Source of the DNA: Microbacterium sp. MYb45 | GTDB lineage: Bacteria; Actinomycetota; Actinomycetes; Actinomycetales; Microbacteriaceae | Length of the DNA stretch: 64,000 nucleotides | Assembly: GCF_002979655.1 (NCBI RefSeq) | Contig: NZ_PCPG01000008.1 | Coordinates: forward strand, 62,001 to 126,000 | Reading direction: 5' to 3' | Shown: piece after piece, positions 41,251-50,236 of the stretch | Layout: every line of letters begins with the position of its first letter | Numbering within the stretch: the stretch's first letter is position 1 | Notes under the pieces: model-generated | The model's database searches: none | What the model was told of the DNA's origin: nothing | The model's input: the letters and a program-made list of their open reading frames with translations, nothing else | Made by a program: the position numbers and the translations under genes

Positions 41251-41768
41251 GTGAACTGATCCTCCTCCTGCTCCGCATCGGGTTCCTCGTCCTGATGTGG
41301 TTCTTCGTGTTCGGCGTCGTGTACTCGCTCCGCGCCGACCTCTTCGGCGTCCGTGTGCGCAAGCTCCCCGCCGAGGCGACCGCCGGCGCACCCGCTCCTG
41401 CGGCAGCACCGGCAGCGGCCCCCGCGGCGAAGCCGTCATCCGCACGCTCCTCGACCGGACCGGCGACCGTCGCCACCGCCAAGCGCCTGGTCATCACGTC
41501 CGGGCCCAAGGCCGGCCTCGAGCTGCCACTCAGTGCCGACTCGCTCACGATCGGCCGCTCCAGCGAGTCGGCCCTCGTGATCCGTGACGACTACACGTCC
41601 AGCCACCACGCCCGCCTGATGCTGCGCGGCGACAGCTGGGCGATCCAGGACCTCGACTCGACCAACGGGACCTTCGTCGCCGGCCAGCGCGTGTCGGCCT
41701 CACCGGTCGCCCTCTCGCTCGGCACCCCCATCAAGGTGGGCGCCACGACCTTCGAGCTGCGAGCCTGA
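41247..41768 (+). CDS. fhaB: Membrane-anchored FHA-domain protein FhaB (FipA)
   Basis: 173 residues from a TTG start overlapping the fhaA stop codon (TTGA). One N-terminal transmembrane helix (about 3-23, LILLLLRIGFLVLMWFFVF) and an Ala/Pro linker lead to the FHA domain (about 75-173, with TIGRSSESALVI, SSHHARL and DSTNGTFV). In mycobacteria FhaB/FipA supports FtsZ and FtsQ during division. The TTG start is dictated by the operon overlap, since no other start lies nearby in frame. Confidence 0.92.
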   Translation: MSELILLLLRIGFLVLMWFFVFGVVYSLRADLFGVRVRKLPAEATAGAPAPAAAPAAAPAAKPSSARSSTGPATVATAKRLVITSGPKAGLELPLSADSLTIGRSSESALVIRDDYTSSHHARLMLRGDSWAIQDLDSTNGTFVAGQRVSASPVALSLGTPIKVGATTFELRA

Positions 41769-41775
41769 CCCCGGC

Positions 41776-43080
41776 ATGGTCTTCGAAGGCTCGAGCGTCG
41801 CGATCTCCCACACCGGGAAGATCCGCTCCAACAACCAGGACTCCGGGTACTCCGGAGCGAACCTGTTCGCCGTCGCCGACGGCATGGGCGGCCACGCCGG
41901 TGGAGACGTCGCCTCGAGCATCGCGATCCAGCGGCTGCAGCCCCTCGACCAGGGCTACTCCTCGGTCGAAGACGCGCAGGCCTCGCTGCAGGCCGCCGCG
42001 ACGACCGCCGCAGGCGACCTCATCCGCGCCGCGAAGGAGCGTCCCGAACTCGCCGGCCTCGGCACGACGGTCAGCGCGATCATCATGGTCGACGAGTACG
42101 CGGTCATCGGCCACATCGGCGACTCGCGCATCTACCTGTACCGCGACGACGCACTGACCCAGATCACCGCCGACCACACCTTCGTGCAGCGCCTGGTCGA
42201 CTCCGGTCGGATCACCCCGGAGGAGGCGCGCTACCACCCGCGGCGCTCGGTCCTCATGCGCGTTCTCAGCGACATGGACGCCGACCCCGAGCTCGACATG
42301 TTCGTCATGCACACGCAGCCCGGCGACCGATGGCTGCTCTGCTCCGACGGGCTCTCCGGAGTGGTCGACGAGACTCGCATCCTCAAGGCGATGCAGCTCG
42401 GCGTCGCCCCCGGCCGCACGGCGGACTACCTGCTCAAGCAGGCACTCGACGGAGGCGCTCCCGACAACGTCACGATCGTGCTGGTCGACGTCGGCGGGCA
42501 GCATCCGATCCACTCCGGCACCCCCACGATCGTGGGCTCGGCCTCGAACCCCGACGGCGTCTACGTGCCGCCGGTGCGCCCGCCGCGCGGAAACTGGCTG
42601 CACCCGGTTCGGCAGGCCGCGAACGAGCCCAGCCACTTCGAGCCCGCCCCCGAGTATCTCGAGGAGCTCATCGAAGAGGATCGGCGTCGCGCGAAGCGCC
42701 GCCGGGCGGGCTGGATCGCCGGCGCACTCCTGGTCGTCGCGATGCTGGTCGTCGCCGCCTTCGCCGCGTACAGCTGGACCCAGACGCGCTACTTCATCGG
42801 CGCCGACGACGACAGCGTCGTGATCTTCCAGGGTGTGCAGCAGAACATCGGCCCGATCACGCTGTCGACCCCGATCGAGGACACCGACATCCTCCTCGCG
42901 AACCTGCCGCAGTATCAGCGGGCATCCGTCGAACGCACGATCAATGCGCGCTCGCTGGCCGATGCGATGGCCATCGTCGACCGTCTGCGGGCGGGCGCCG
43001 ACGCGAACGTGATCGAGCAGACACCGCTTCCCACCCCGCTGCCGACGCCGAGCGCGACCCCCGCGGGGGGTGAGGGATGA
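41776..43080 (+). CDS. pstP: Ser/Thr protein phosphatase PstP (PP2C)
   Basis: 434 residues. The PP2C catalytic domain (about 1-235) shows RSNNQDS, ADGMGGHAGGD, IGDSRIYLYR, LLCSDGLSG and DNVTIVLVDV, which supply the metal-binding aspartates. A juxtamembrane region rich in Arg and Glu, one transmembrane helix (about 312-335) and a short extracellular tail follow. It reverses phosphorylation by PknA and PknB. The 3' end overlaps rodA by 4 bp. Confidence 0.95.
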   Translation: MVFEGSSVAISHTGKIRSNNQDSGYSGANLFAVADGMGGHAGGDVASSIAIQRLQPLDQGYSSVEDAQASLQAAATTAAGDLIRAAKERPELAGLGTTVSAIIMVDEYAVIGHIGDSRIYLYRDDALTQITADHTFVQRLVDSGRITPEEARYHPRRSVLMRVLSDMDADPELDMFVMHTQPGDRWLLCSDGLSGVVDETRILKAMQLGVAPGRTADYLLKQALDGGAPDNVTIVLVDVGGQHPIHSGTPTIVGSASNPDGVYVPPVRPPRGNWLHPVRQAANEPSHFEPAPEYLEELIEEDRRRAKRRRAGWIAGALLVVAMLVVAAFAAYSWTQTRYFIGADDDSVVIFQGVQQNIGPITLSTPIEDTDILLANLPQYQRASVERTINARSLADAMAIVDRLRAGADANVIEQTPLPTPLPTPSATPAGGEG

Positions 43081-44462
43081 GCACCGACGTGCAGGCGGAC
43101 ACCACCGTCATCAAGGCCCTCAAGCGACTCCGGATGCCGCAGACGCAGCGCAACCGCGAGTTCTGGCTGCTGCTGTTCGCTTGTGCGATGAGCGGCGCCG
43201 CGCTCACTCTCGTCCAGCTGGGCGCACTCGGCGTGATCGACCCGATGATCCTCGCGATCGGCGGCGGTCTCGCGGCCCTCGCCTTCGCGCTGCACATCGT
43301 GCTGCGTTTCGTCGCCGCCGATGCGGATCCGTTCGTCGTGCCCATCGCGACGCTGTTGACCGGCCTCGGCATCGCGATGATCTACCGCATCGACATCGCC
43401 TTCAAGAACACCGGCTGGGACGCCTACTCCACGAAACAGCTCGCCTGGACCGCGATCTCCCTCGCGGGCGCCATCGCGGTCGTGATCCTGCTGCGCAACT
43501 ATCGGATCCTGTTCCGGTACACCTACATCTTCGGTCTCGCCGGAATCCTGCTCCTGCTGCTGCCGTTCGTGCCCGGCCTCCGCATCGACGACGCGAACGC
43601 GGCCGTCTGGGTGTCGCTGGGCGGCGTCTTCGCCTTCCAGCCCGGCGAGCTCGCAAAGATCTGCCTGGCGATCTTCTTCGCCGGCTACCTCGTACGCACC
43701 CGCGAAAGCCTCACGTCGGTCGGCAAGAGGGTTCTCGGCATCACTTGGCCCCGCATGCGGGAACTGGGACCTGTCCTCGTGGTCTGGCTCATCTCGCTCG
43801 GGATCATCGTCTTCCAGCGCGATCTCGGTACCGGAACCCTGATCTTCGGCATGTTCGTCGCGATGCTCTACGTCGCCACAGGGAAGACCAGCTGGGTCCT
43901 CATCGGCCTGGGCCTCGTGGTCGCCGGTGTGGCGGTCGCGACGCAGATCCTGAGCTACGTGCACGGCCGCTTCATCAACTGGCTGTTCCTGTTCGACGCG
44001 AACCAGGTCGACCCCGACGGCGCGGGGTATCAGCCCATGCAGGGGCTGTTCGGTCTCGCCCGCGGCGGACTCATCGGCACCGGCTGGGGCCAGGGACGCC
44101 CAGAGGTCACGCCGCTCGCGCACAGCGACTACATCATCACGAGCCTCGGTGAAGAGCTCGGCCTGATCGGGCTGTTCGCGATCCTGTGCCTGTACATGGT
44201 CTTCGTCAGCCGCGGCATGCGCATCGGTCTCGCGGGTCAGGACGACTTCGGCAAGCTGCTCGCCACCGGCCTCTCGTTCACCATCGCGCTGCAGGTGTTC
44301 ATCATGGTCGGCGGCGTCACCCGGCTGATCCCGCTGACCGGCCTGACCACCCCGTTCCTCGCCGCCGGCGGATCGTCGCTCGTGGCCAACTGGCTCATCG
44401 TGGCGCTGCTGCTGCGCATCTCCGACGGCGTCCGCCGCCAACCGAGGGTCGTGATCGGATGA
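43077..44462 (+). CDS. rodA: SEDS peptidoglycan polymerase RodA/FtsW
   Basis: 461 residues with about 10-12 membrane spans of the SEDS family. The conserved loop motifs are FQPGELAKICLAIFFAGYL, FQRDLGTGTLIF and the C-terminal HSDYIITSLGEELGLIG, which carry the glycosyltransferase active site. It polymerises lipid II with the cognate transpeptidase PbpA encoded directly downstream (ATGA overlap). Operon context favours the RodA role at the growing pole over FtsW. Confidence 0.95.
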   Translation: MSTDVQADTTVIKALKRLRMPQTQRNREFWLLLFACAMSGAALTLVQLGALGVIDPMILAIGGGLAALAFALHIVLRFVAADADPFVVPIATLLTGLGIAMIYRIDIAFKNTGWDAYSTKQLAWTAISLAGAIAVVILLRNYRILFRYTYIFGLAGILLLLLPFVPGLRIDDANAAVWVSLGGVFAFQPGELAKICLAIFFAGYLVRTRESLTSVGKRVLGITWPRMRELGPVLVVWLISLGIIVFQRDLGTGTLIFGMFVAMLYVATGKTSWVLIGLGLVVAGVAVATQILSYVHGRFINWLFLFDANQVDPDGAGYQPMQGLFGLARGGLIGTGWGQGRPEVTPLAHSDYIITSLGEELGLIGLFAILCLYMVFVSRGMRIGLAGQDDFGKLLATGLSFTIALQVFIMVGGVTRLIPLTGLTTPFLAAGGSSLVANWLIVALLLRISDGVRRQPRVVIG

Positions 44463-45913
44463 CGCGAGAGCTCCGCCGCCTCAGCATCGTGATGCTGTTC
44501 ATGTTCATCGCCCTGTTCGCCGCGACCAGCTGGATCCAGGTCGTCGAGGCCGATGCCCTGGCCCAGAACAGCAACAACAAGCGCACGCGCCTCGACAGCT
44601 ACGAGATCCAGCGCGGCGCGATCATCGTCGACGGCGCTACCATCGCCAACTCCGTGCCCAGCGACGACAGGTACCAGTTCCAGCGCGTCTACACGGATGC
44701 CGCGATGTGGGAACCGGTGACCGGCTACTTCAACGCGGCACTCGATTCGCGCACGGGTATCGAACGCGCCATGAACGCCGAACTCTCGGGCACGGGCGCC
44801 AACGCCCTGCTGGCCGAGGTCGAGCGCATCATCTCCGGCCAGCCCCAGCGCGGGTACAGCGTGGAGCTGTCGCTGAACACGGCGGCTCAGCGCGCCGCCT
44901 ATGAAGCACTCGGCGGGCTGCAGGGTGCCGTCGTCGCGATGGAACCGAAGACCGGACGCATCCTCGCCATGGTCTCCACCCCGGGTTTCGACACGAATCA
45001 GATGGCGACGCACGACGCGGATGCGGCGAACGCCACCTACGACCAGCTCGCGGCCGACCCCGGCAAGCCGCTGTCCAACCGCGCGATCGCCGGCGACCTC
45101 AACCCGCCGGGATCGACGTTCAAGGTGGTCGTCGCGGCGGCGGCGTACGCCAGCGGGAACTGGACCCCGCAGTCGACGCTGCCCAACCCCATCTCGTACA
45201 CCCTCCCCGGCTCCTCCAATCGGGTGTCGAACGCCTGGGGCGGCAAGTGCGGGCCGGGCGCCACGGTCACGATCGCCGAGGCCATCCGGCTCAGCTGCAA
45301 CATCCCGATGGCGGAGCTCGCCGTCGAGCTCGGCGACGACACGATCCGCGAGATGGCCGAGAAGCTCGGTTTCAACAAGTCCTTCGAGACTCCGCTGGAA
45401 TCGACCCCCTCCAGCTACCCCCGCGCCCTCGACGACGCGCAGACCGCACTCACCGGATTCGGCCAGGGCAAGGTCACCGCGACCCCCCTGCAGATGGCGA
45501 TGGTGTCGGCCGGTCTCGCGAACGACGGCGTCGTGATGAATCCCCGGATGGTGGATGCCGTGATCGGGAACGACCTGTCGGTGATCGAGGCCTTCCAGGA
45601 CAGCGAGTTCGGCCGTGCGATGGAAGCCGATGTCGCCGACGACGTGACCGCGTCGATGGTGGCCAGCGTCGCTACGGGCGCGGCCCAGGGTGCAAGAATA
45701 GACGGGATCGACGTGGCCGGTAAGACGGGCACCGCAGAGAACGGAAACAGGCCGCACACGTTGTGGTTCACCGGCTTCGCGCCGGCGGACGACCCCGCGG
45801 TCGCAGTAGCGGTCGTCGTCGAAGACGGCGGCGGACAGGGACAATCAGGCAGTGGCGACACCATCGCCGCTCCGATTGCGAAGAAGGTCATAGAGGCGGT
45901 GCTGGGCAGATGA
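44459..45913 (+). CDS. pbpA: Class B penicillin-binding protein PbpA
   Basis: 484 residues. One N-terminal transmembrane helix (about 10-28), a pedestal domain, then the transpeptidase domain with S-x-x-K in PPGSTFK (about 218-221), the SCN motif (about 278) and KTGTA (about 421). It cross-links peptidoglycan together with RodA. The start overlaps rodA and the stop overlaps pknA, both by 4 bp. The length matches mycobacterial PbpA. Confidence 0.95.
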   Translation: MTRELRRLSIVMLFMFIALFAATSWIQVVEADALAQNSNNKRTRLDSYEIQRGAIIVDGATIANSVPSDDRYQFQRVYTDAAMWEPVTGYFNAALDSRTGIERAMNAELSGTGANALLAEVERIISGQPQRGYSVELSLNTAAQRAAYEALGGLQGAVVAMEPKTGRILAMVSTPGFDTNQMATHDADAANATYDQLAADPGKPLSNRAIAGDLNPPGSTFKVVVAAAAYASGNWTPQSTLPNPISYTLPGSSNRVSNAWGGKCGPGATVTIAEAIRLSCNIPMAELAVELGDDTIREMAEKLGFNKSFETPLESTPSSYPRALDDAQTALTGFGQGKVTATPLQMAMVSAGLANDGVVMNPRMVDAVIGNDLSVIEAFQDSEFGRAMEADVADDVTASMVASVATGAAQGARIDGIDVAGKTGTAENGNRPHTLWFTGFAPADDPAVAVAVVVEDGGGQGQSGSGDTIAAPIAKKVIEAVLGR

Positions 45914-47655
45914 GGCCGACGCAGGGTGTGTCGTTCGGTGGTCGTTACGAGCTGCAGTCGCGTATCGCGATCGGTGGCATGGGCGAGGTGTGGGAAGCGA
46001 CGGATCACGTCATCGGACGTACCGTCGCGATCAAGATCCTCAAGGACGAGTACATGGGGGACCCCGGGTTCCTCGAGCGGTTCCGTGCAGAAGCGCGGCA
46101 CGCCGCTCTCGTGAACCATGAGGGCATCGCCAGCGTCTTCGACTACGGCGAGGAGAACGGCAGCGCCTACCTCGTCATGGAACTCGTGCCCGGCGAGGCT
46201 CTCTCGACCGTGCTCGAGCGCGACGGTGCACTCAGCGCCGACAAGACGCTCGACATCGTGGCCCAGACGGCATCCGCTCTGCAGGCCGCACACGCGGCCG
46301 GTCTCGTGCACCGCGACATCAAGCCGGGAAACCTGCTGATCACGCCCGACGGCCGCGTCAAGATCACCGACTTCGGCATCGCCCGCATCGCCGATCAGGT
46401 TCCGCTGACGGCGACCGGCCAGGTCATGGGCACCGTGCAGTACCTGTCTCCCGAGCAGGCATCGGGTCACCCGGCGTCTCCCGCCACCGACACCTATTCG
46501 CTCGGCATCGTCGCGTACGAGTGCCTGGCAGGCAAGCGTCCGTTCACGGGCGAGTCGCAGGTGGCGATCGCGATGGCGCAGATCAACGAGCAGCCGCCGC
46601 CGCTGCCGCCTACCGTGCCGATCCCGGTGCAGAACCTCGTCATGGCGATGATCGCCAAGAAGCCCAGCGACCGCCCCTCGTCGTCCGCGACGGTGGCCCG
46701 TGCGGCCCAGGCGCTTCGTCGCGGCGACCTGAACTCCGCGGCCATCGCCGTGCCCGCGATTGCGACCGGCGGGATCGCCGGCGATGACGACGCGACGCGC
46801 ATGCTCACGGCGTCCGGAGACGACGGCACCACCCGCATCCTTCCCACCACCGCTCAGCTCCCCACCGAGGACGCGGCGGCGGACGAGAAGAAGAAGAAGA
46901 AGAGCCCGTGGACCTGGCCGCTGATCGCGCTGATCGCCCTGCTGGTGATCGTGCTCGGTGGAGCCGTGTGGGCGATGCTGATGAACCAGGGCGACCCTGA
47001 CGCCAAGCCGTCGGATTCGGCTTCTCCGTCGCAGTCCCAGACGCAGACGCCACCACCGGCGACCACCCCGCCGCCCGAGGTGGTTCGCGTCGACGTGACC
47101 GCGTTGGGCCTGGCGGGCATGGATTGCGGCACGGCCACGTCCACGCTCAAGGAGGCCGGTTTCACGGGCGAGATCACCTGCCCCGAGGGCGACCCGGCCC
47201 CGACCGACGGCGACGTCGGCAAGGTGTACCGTGTCGTCCCCTCGGGCAACGTCGAGACGACGCAGCCGATGACCCTCACGATCTACGCCGCGCGCGCCGC
47301 CCTGCCGACCCCGACCGACACCCCGACCATCACGGGTGACCCGATCGCCGGCAGCACGGTCACCATCTCCTGGGGCACCGGGTTCACGTGCCCGAGCGGC
47401 ACGACGCTCTCCGGATACGTCGTCTCGCTCCAGAACGGCACGTTCGTGTCGGGCGGGCCGAACTTCCAGCCGACGCAGCGGAACACGCAGATTCAGGTGG
47501 CTGATGCCGCGGGCCAGCAGCTCATCGTCACGTACCAGGGCATGTGCTCGGGTGGCGACCAGCGCACGTCGTCCGCGTCGCCGCCGCTCTCGGTTCCGAT
47601 CGTCGCCGCGACCGACCCCGGCGAGGGTGACGGAGGCGGCGGCACCGAAGGGTAG
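45910..47655 (+). CDS. pknA: Ser/Thr protein kinase, PknA-position
   Basis: 581 residues. The kinase domain (about 12-270) has the glycine loop GGMGEV, VAIKILK, HRDIKPGN and DFGIAR. A Thr-rich juxtamembrane region leads to a transmembrane helix (about 332-355) and a Pro/Ser/Thr linker. Outside lie one PASTA-like domain (about 395-460) and a further beta-domain to the end. Mycobacterial PknA lacks an extracellular PASTA region, so the additional outer domains are notable. It overlaps pbpA and lies 44 bp before pknB. Confidence 0.9.
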   Translation: MRPTQGVSFGGRYELQSRIAIGGMGEVWEATDHVIGRTVAIKILKDEYMGDPGFLERFRAEARHAALVNHEGIASVFDYGEENGSAYLVMELVPGEALSTVLERDGALSADKTLDIVAQTASALQAAHAAGLVHRDIKPGNLLITPDGRVKITDFGIARIADQVPLTATGQVMGTVQYLSPEQASGHPASPATDTYSLGIVAYECLAGKRPFTGESQVAIAMAQINEQPPPLPPTVPIPVQNLVMAMIAKKPSDRPSSSATVARAAQALRRGDLNSAAIAVPAIATGGIAGDDDATRMLTASGDDGTTRILPTTAQLPTEDAAADEKKKKKSPWTWPLIALIALLVIVLGGAVWAMLMNQGDPDAKPSDSASPSQSQTQTPPPATTPPPEVVRVDVTALGLAGMDCGTATSTLKEAGFTGEITCPEGDPAPTDGDVGKVYRVVPSGNVETTQPMTLTIYAARAALPTPTDTPTITGDPIAGSTVTISWGTGFTCPSGTTLSGYVVSLQNGTFVSGGPNFQPTQRNTQIQVADAAGQQLIVTYQGMCSGGDQRTSSASPPLSVPIVAATDPGEGDGGGGTEG

Positions 47656-47699
47656 CCTTTAATCCAGCTCAGCCGCAGTCGTTTTCCAGGGGGTAGTAC

Positions 47700-49391
47700 G
47701 TGTCCACAGAGCCACGAGTCATCGCGGGTCGATACCGCGTCGACGAGCTCATCGGGCATGGCGGAATGGCCAAGGTCTATCGCGGATTCGACCTGACGCT
47801 CGGCCGTGAGGTCGCGATCAAGATCCTCGATCCCGACCTCGCTCGCGACACCGCCTTCCGCACCCGGTTCCGGCTGGAGGCGCAGGCGGCGTCCCGCATG
47901 TCGCACCCCTCGATCGTCCGCGTGTTCGACGCCGGCGACCCGTCGTCGAACGACCCGTCATCCGACGAGCCGCCGTACATCGTGATGGAGCTCGTCAAGG
48001 GCACGCTGCTGAAGAAGATCATCGCCGACGGCCCGGTGCCGGTCGAAGACGCGGTGCGCTACGTCGACGGCATCCTCGAGGCGCTCGACTACTCCCACCG
48101 CGCGGGTGTCGTCCACCGCGACATCAAGCCCGGCAACGTCATGGTGACCGACAAGGGCCAGGTCAAGGTGATGGACTTCGGCATCGCCCGAGCCGTCTCC
48201 GACTCCTCGTCGACCGTGGCGGAGACCACGCAGATCATCGGCACGGCCGCCTACTTCTCACCGGAGCAGGCCAAGGGCGAGCCCGTGGATGCCCGCGCCG
48301 ACCTGTACTCGACCGGTGTCGTGCTGTACGAGCTGCTCACCGGCCGCCAGCCGTTCCGTGGCGAGTCGCCGGTGGCCGTCGCCTACCAGCACGTCAGCGA
48401 GACCCCGATCCCACCGACCGAGGTGAACGAGGATGCGCCGGGCGCACTCGACCCGATCGTCCTGCGAGCCCTCGCGAAGGACCCGTACCAGCGGTACCCG
48501 GATGCCGCGCACTTCCGCGCCGCCCTCGATGCCGCCGTCACCGGGAGCGCGCCGACCCGCAAGCAGCTCGGTGCGCTGACGAGCGAGCTGTACGGTCCGA
48601 GCCCGCGTCAGGCGCAGGAGACGGCACGTTCGCTGCGCCAGCTCAGCTCCGACACCACCATGACCCGCACCCAGTCCGGCCCTCCGGTCGCCTGGATCTG
48701 GGCCGGTGTCGCGCTGCTCGCGGTGCTGTTGGCGTCCGTGCTGTTCTGGGTGGTCACGATCAGCATGCGTCCGCCCGAGGTGCCGAGCACCTCGCGCATC
48801 ATCCCCAATCTCGTGAACGTGTCATCCGAGCGCGCGCAGGACGACCTCGCCAAGCTCGATCTGACCGCGAAGATCGTGATCGAGTCGAGTTCCGAGATCA
48901 CCGAGGGCAACGTCATCCGCACCGACCCCGAGGCAGGAGTCTCGGTGGAGGAGGGCTCGACGGTCACCGTTCACGTCTCCTCGGGCGTGGAGACCGTGGT
49001 GGTGCCGAAGATCGAAGGCATGGGCCTCGAGGATGCCACCAAGGCACTGAAGGCCGCCGGCCTCGAACTCGGGACCGTCATCCAGCGCAACGACAAGGGT
49101 CTGGCCGCCGGCACCGTGATCTCCGCCAGCGAAGCGGCAGAGACCGAGGTCGCCCCCGACACCGTCGTCAATCTCGTCGTCGCCAGCGGCAAGGTGACGC
49201 TGACCGATCTCGTCGGGTGGACCGTCGAGGCCGCGACGACGAACCTCACCGACCTCGGTCTGACTCCCGAGCCGGTGGAAGAGGCGGATTGCGCTCCCAC
49301 GGAGCCCCCGACCGTGCACTCGATGTCGGTCGCACCGGGTGACGTGCCGATCGGATCACCGGTCGAGCTTCGCTACTGCGCCGCGCCCTGA
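47700..49391 (+). CDS. pknB: PASTA-domain Ser/Thr protein kinase PknB
   Basis: 563 residues from the GTG preceded by AGGGGG. The kinase domain (about 10-275) includes GHGGMAKVYRG, VAIKILD, HRDIKPGN, DFGIARAV and the activation segment with two threonines. A transmembrane helix (about 330-352) is followed by three PASTA repeats (about 365-563) that sense muropeptide or lipid II. It controls cell-wall synthesis and division and is counteracted by PstP. It is the last gene of the operon and converges on trpG. Confidence 0.95.
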   Translation: MSTEPRVIAGRYRVDELIGHGGMAKVYRGFDLTLGREVAIKILDPDLARDTAFRTRFRLEAQAASRMSHPSIVRVFDAGDPSSNDPSSDEPPYIVMELVKGTLLKKIIADGPVPVEDAVRYVDGILEALDYSHRAGVVHRDIKPGNVMVTDKGQVKVMDFGIARAVSDSSSTVAETTQIIGTAAYFSPEQAKGEPVDARADLYSTGVVLYELLTGRQPFRGESPVAVAYQHVSETPIPPTEVNEDAPGALDPIVLRALAKDPYQRYPDAAHFRAALDAAVTGSAPTRKQLGALTSELYGPSPRQAQETARSLRQLSSDTTMTRTQSGPPVAWIWAGVALLAVLLASVLFWVVTISMRPPEVPSTSRIIPNLVNVSSERAQDDLAKLDLTAKIVIESSSEITEGNVIRTDPEAGVSVEEGSTVTVHVSSGVETVVVPKIEGMGLEDATKALKAAGLELGTVIQRNDKGLAAGTVISASEAAETEVAPDTVVNLVVASGKVTLTDLVGWTVEAATTNLTDLGLTPEPVEEADCAPTEPPTVHSMSVAPGDVPIGSPVELRYCAAP

Positions 49392-49394
49392 GTC

Positions 49395-49421
49395 TCTCGT
49401 GACGCGAATCGCGCGTCGAGA
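49395..49421. terminator. Bidirectional terminator between pknB and trpG
   Basis: TCTCG (49395-49399) and CGAGA (49417-49421) with ACGCG/CGCGT inside form an imperfect stem in the 32-bp gap between the convergent genes. Confidence 0.5.
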
Positions 49422-49423
49422 TG

Positions 49424-50056
49424 TCAGCGCGAGAGTGGATGCAGGGTCTCGGATCGCGCCACGGCATCCGCGTCGCCGCAGAGTTCCAGCCAGTTCGCGA
49501 GAAGCCGGTACCCGCCTTCGGTGAGCACGCTCTCCGGGTGGAACTGCACGCCGTGCAGCGGCAGCTCTCGGTGCGACAGCGCCATGACCGTTCCGCTCTC
49601 CGTCCAGGCGGTGACGACGATCTCGGGCGGGAGGTCCGCTGCCGCGAGCGCCAGGGAGTGATATCGGCCGACGTCGAACGGCGACGGGATCCCCGCGAAC
49701 AGCGCTGATCCGTCGTGCGTGACCGCGGAGACCATGCCGTGCATCAACTCGGGCGCCTCGCTCACCGCGGTGCCGAGCGCTTCGCCGATGGTCTGGTGTC
49801 CGAGGCAGACGCCGAGCGTCGGCATCCGCCGTCGAACGGCGATCCGCACCGCGTCGAGCGACACTCCCGCGTCCGCGGGACGTCCGGGGCCGGGGGAGAG
49901 CAACAGGGCGTCGTGGCCGGTGAGCATCCGCTCGAACTCGGCGGCGTCCAGCGCGTCGGATTCGACCATGGTGGTCTCGGCGCCGAGCTCGTGGAGGTAG
50001 CCGACCAGCGTGTGCACGAAGCTGTCGTGGTTGTCCACCACGAGAACTCGGGTCAT
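49424..50056 (-). CDS. trpG: Class I glutamine amidotransferase of anthranilate/aminodeoxychorismate synthase
   Basis: 210 residues from the ATG at 50056. The catalytic triad is the cysteine in GVCLGHQTI (about 83), and the histidine and glutamate in GVQFHPESV. LLLSPGPGRPADAG is the conserved oxyanion/glutamine region. It supplies ammonia from glutamine to the chorismate-using subunit encoded elsewhere. Whether it serves tryptophan or folate synthesis (TrpG or PabA) cannot be told. It is the last gene of an operon with the sortase and the small membrane protein, as in other actinobacteria. Confidence 0.92.
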   Translation of the reverse strand: MTRVLVVDNHDSFVHTLVGYLHELGAETTMVESDALDAAEFERMLTGHDALLLSPGPGRPADAGVSLDAVRIAVRRRMPTLGVCLGHQTIGEALGTAVSEAPELMHGMVSAVTHDGSALFAGIPSPFDVGRYHSLALAAADLPPEIVVTAWTESGTVMALSHRELPLHGVQFHPESVLTEGGYRLLANWLELCGDADAVARSETLHPLSR

Positions 50057-50208
50057 TCGACGTCGACCTCGCCGGGGGCGATGATCGGGCTGATCCAGGG
50101 GAACACGTACCAGAACAGCCCGTACAACACGGCGGCGATGACGACGACCAGGATGAGGACGCGCAGCCACCACGGGCCGGGCAGCAGGCGCCAGAGTGCG
50201 GCGTACAT
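50053..50208 (-). CDS. 51-residue membrane protein between sortase and trpG
   Basis: 51 codons, with the stop overlapping the trpG start by 4 bp (ATGA). The peptide begins MYAALWRLLPGPWWLRVL and has one transmembrane helix (about 16-38) followed by PWISPIIAPGEVDVE. A protein of this length and pattern commonly lies next to trpG in actinobacteria. The start is preceded by GGGAGAAG. The function is unknown; the operon suggests a role at the envelope. Confidence 0.8.
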   Translation of the reverse strand: MYAALWRLLPGPWWLRVLILVVVIAAVLYGLFWYVFPWISPIIAPGEVDVE

Positions 50209-50236
50209 CAGTCTTCTCCCTCGTGAGCGTCCACGG

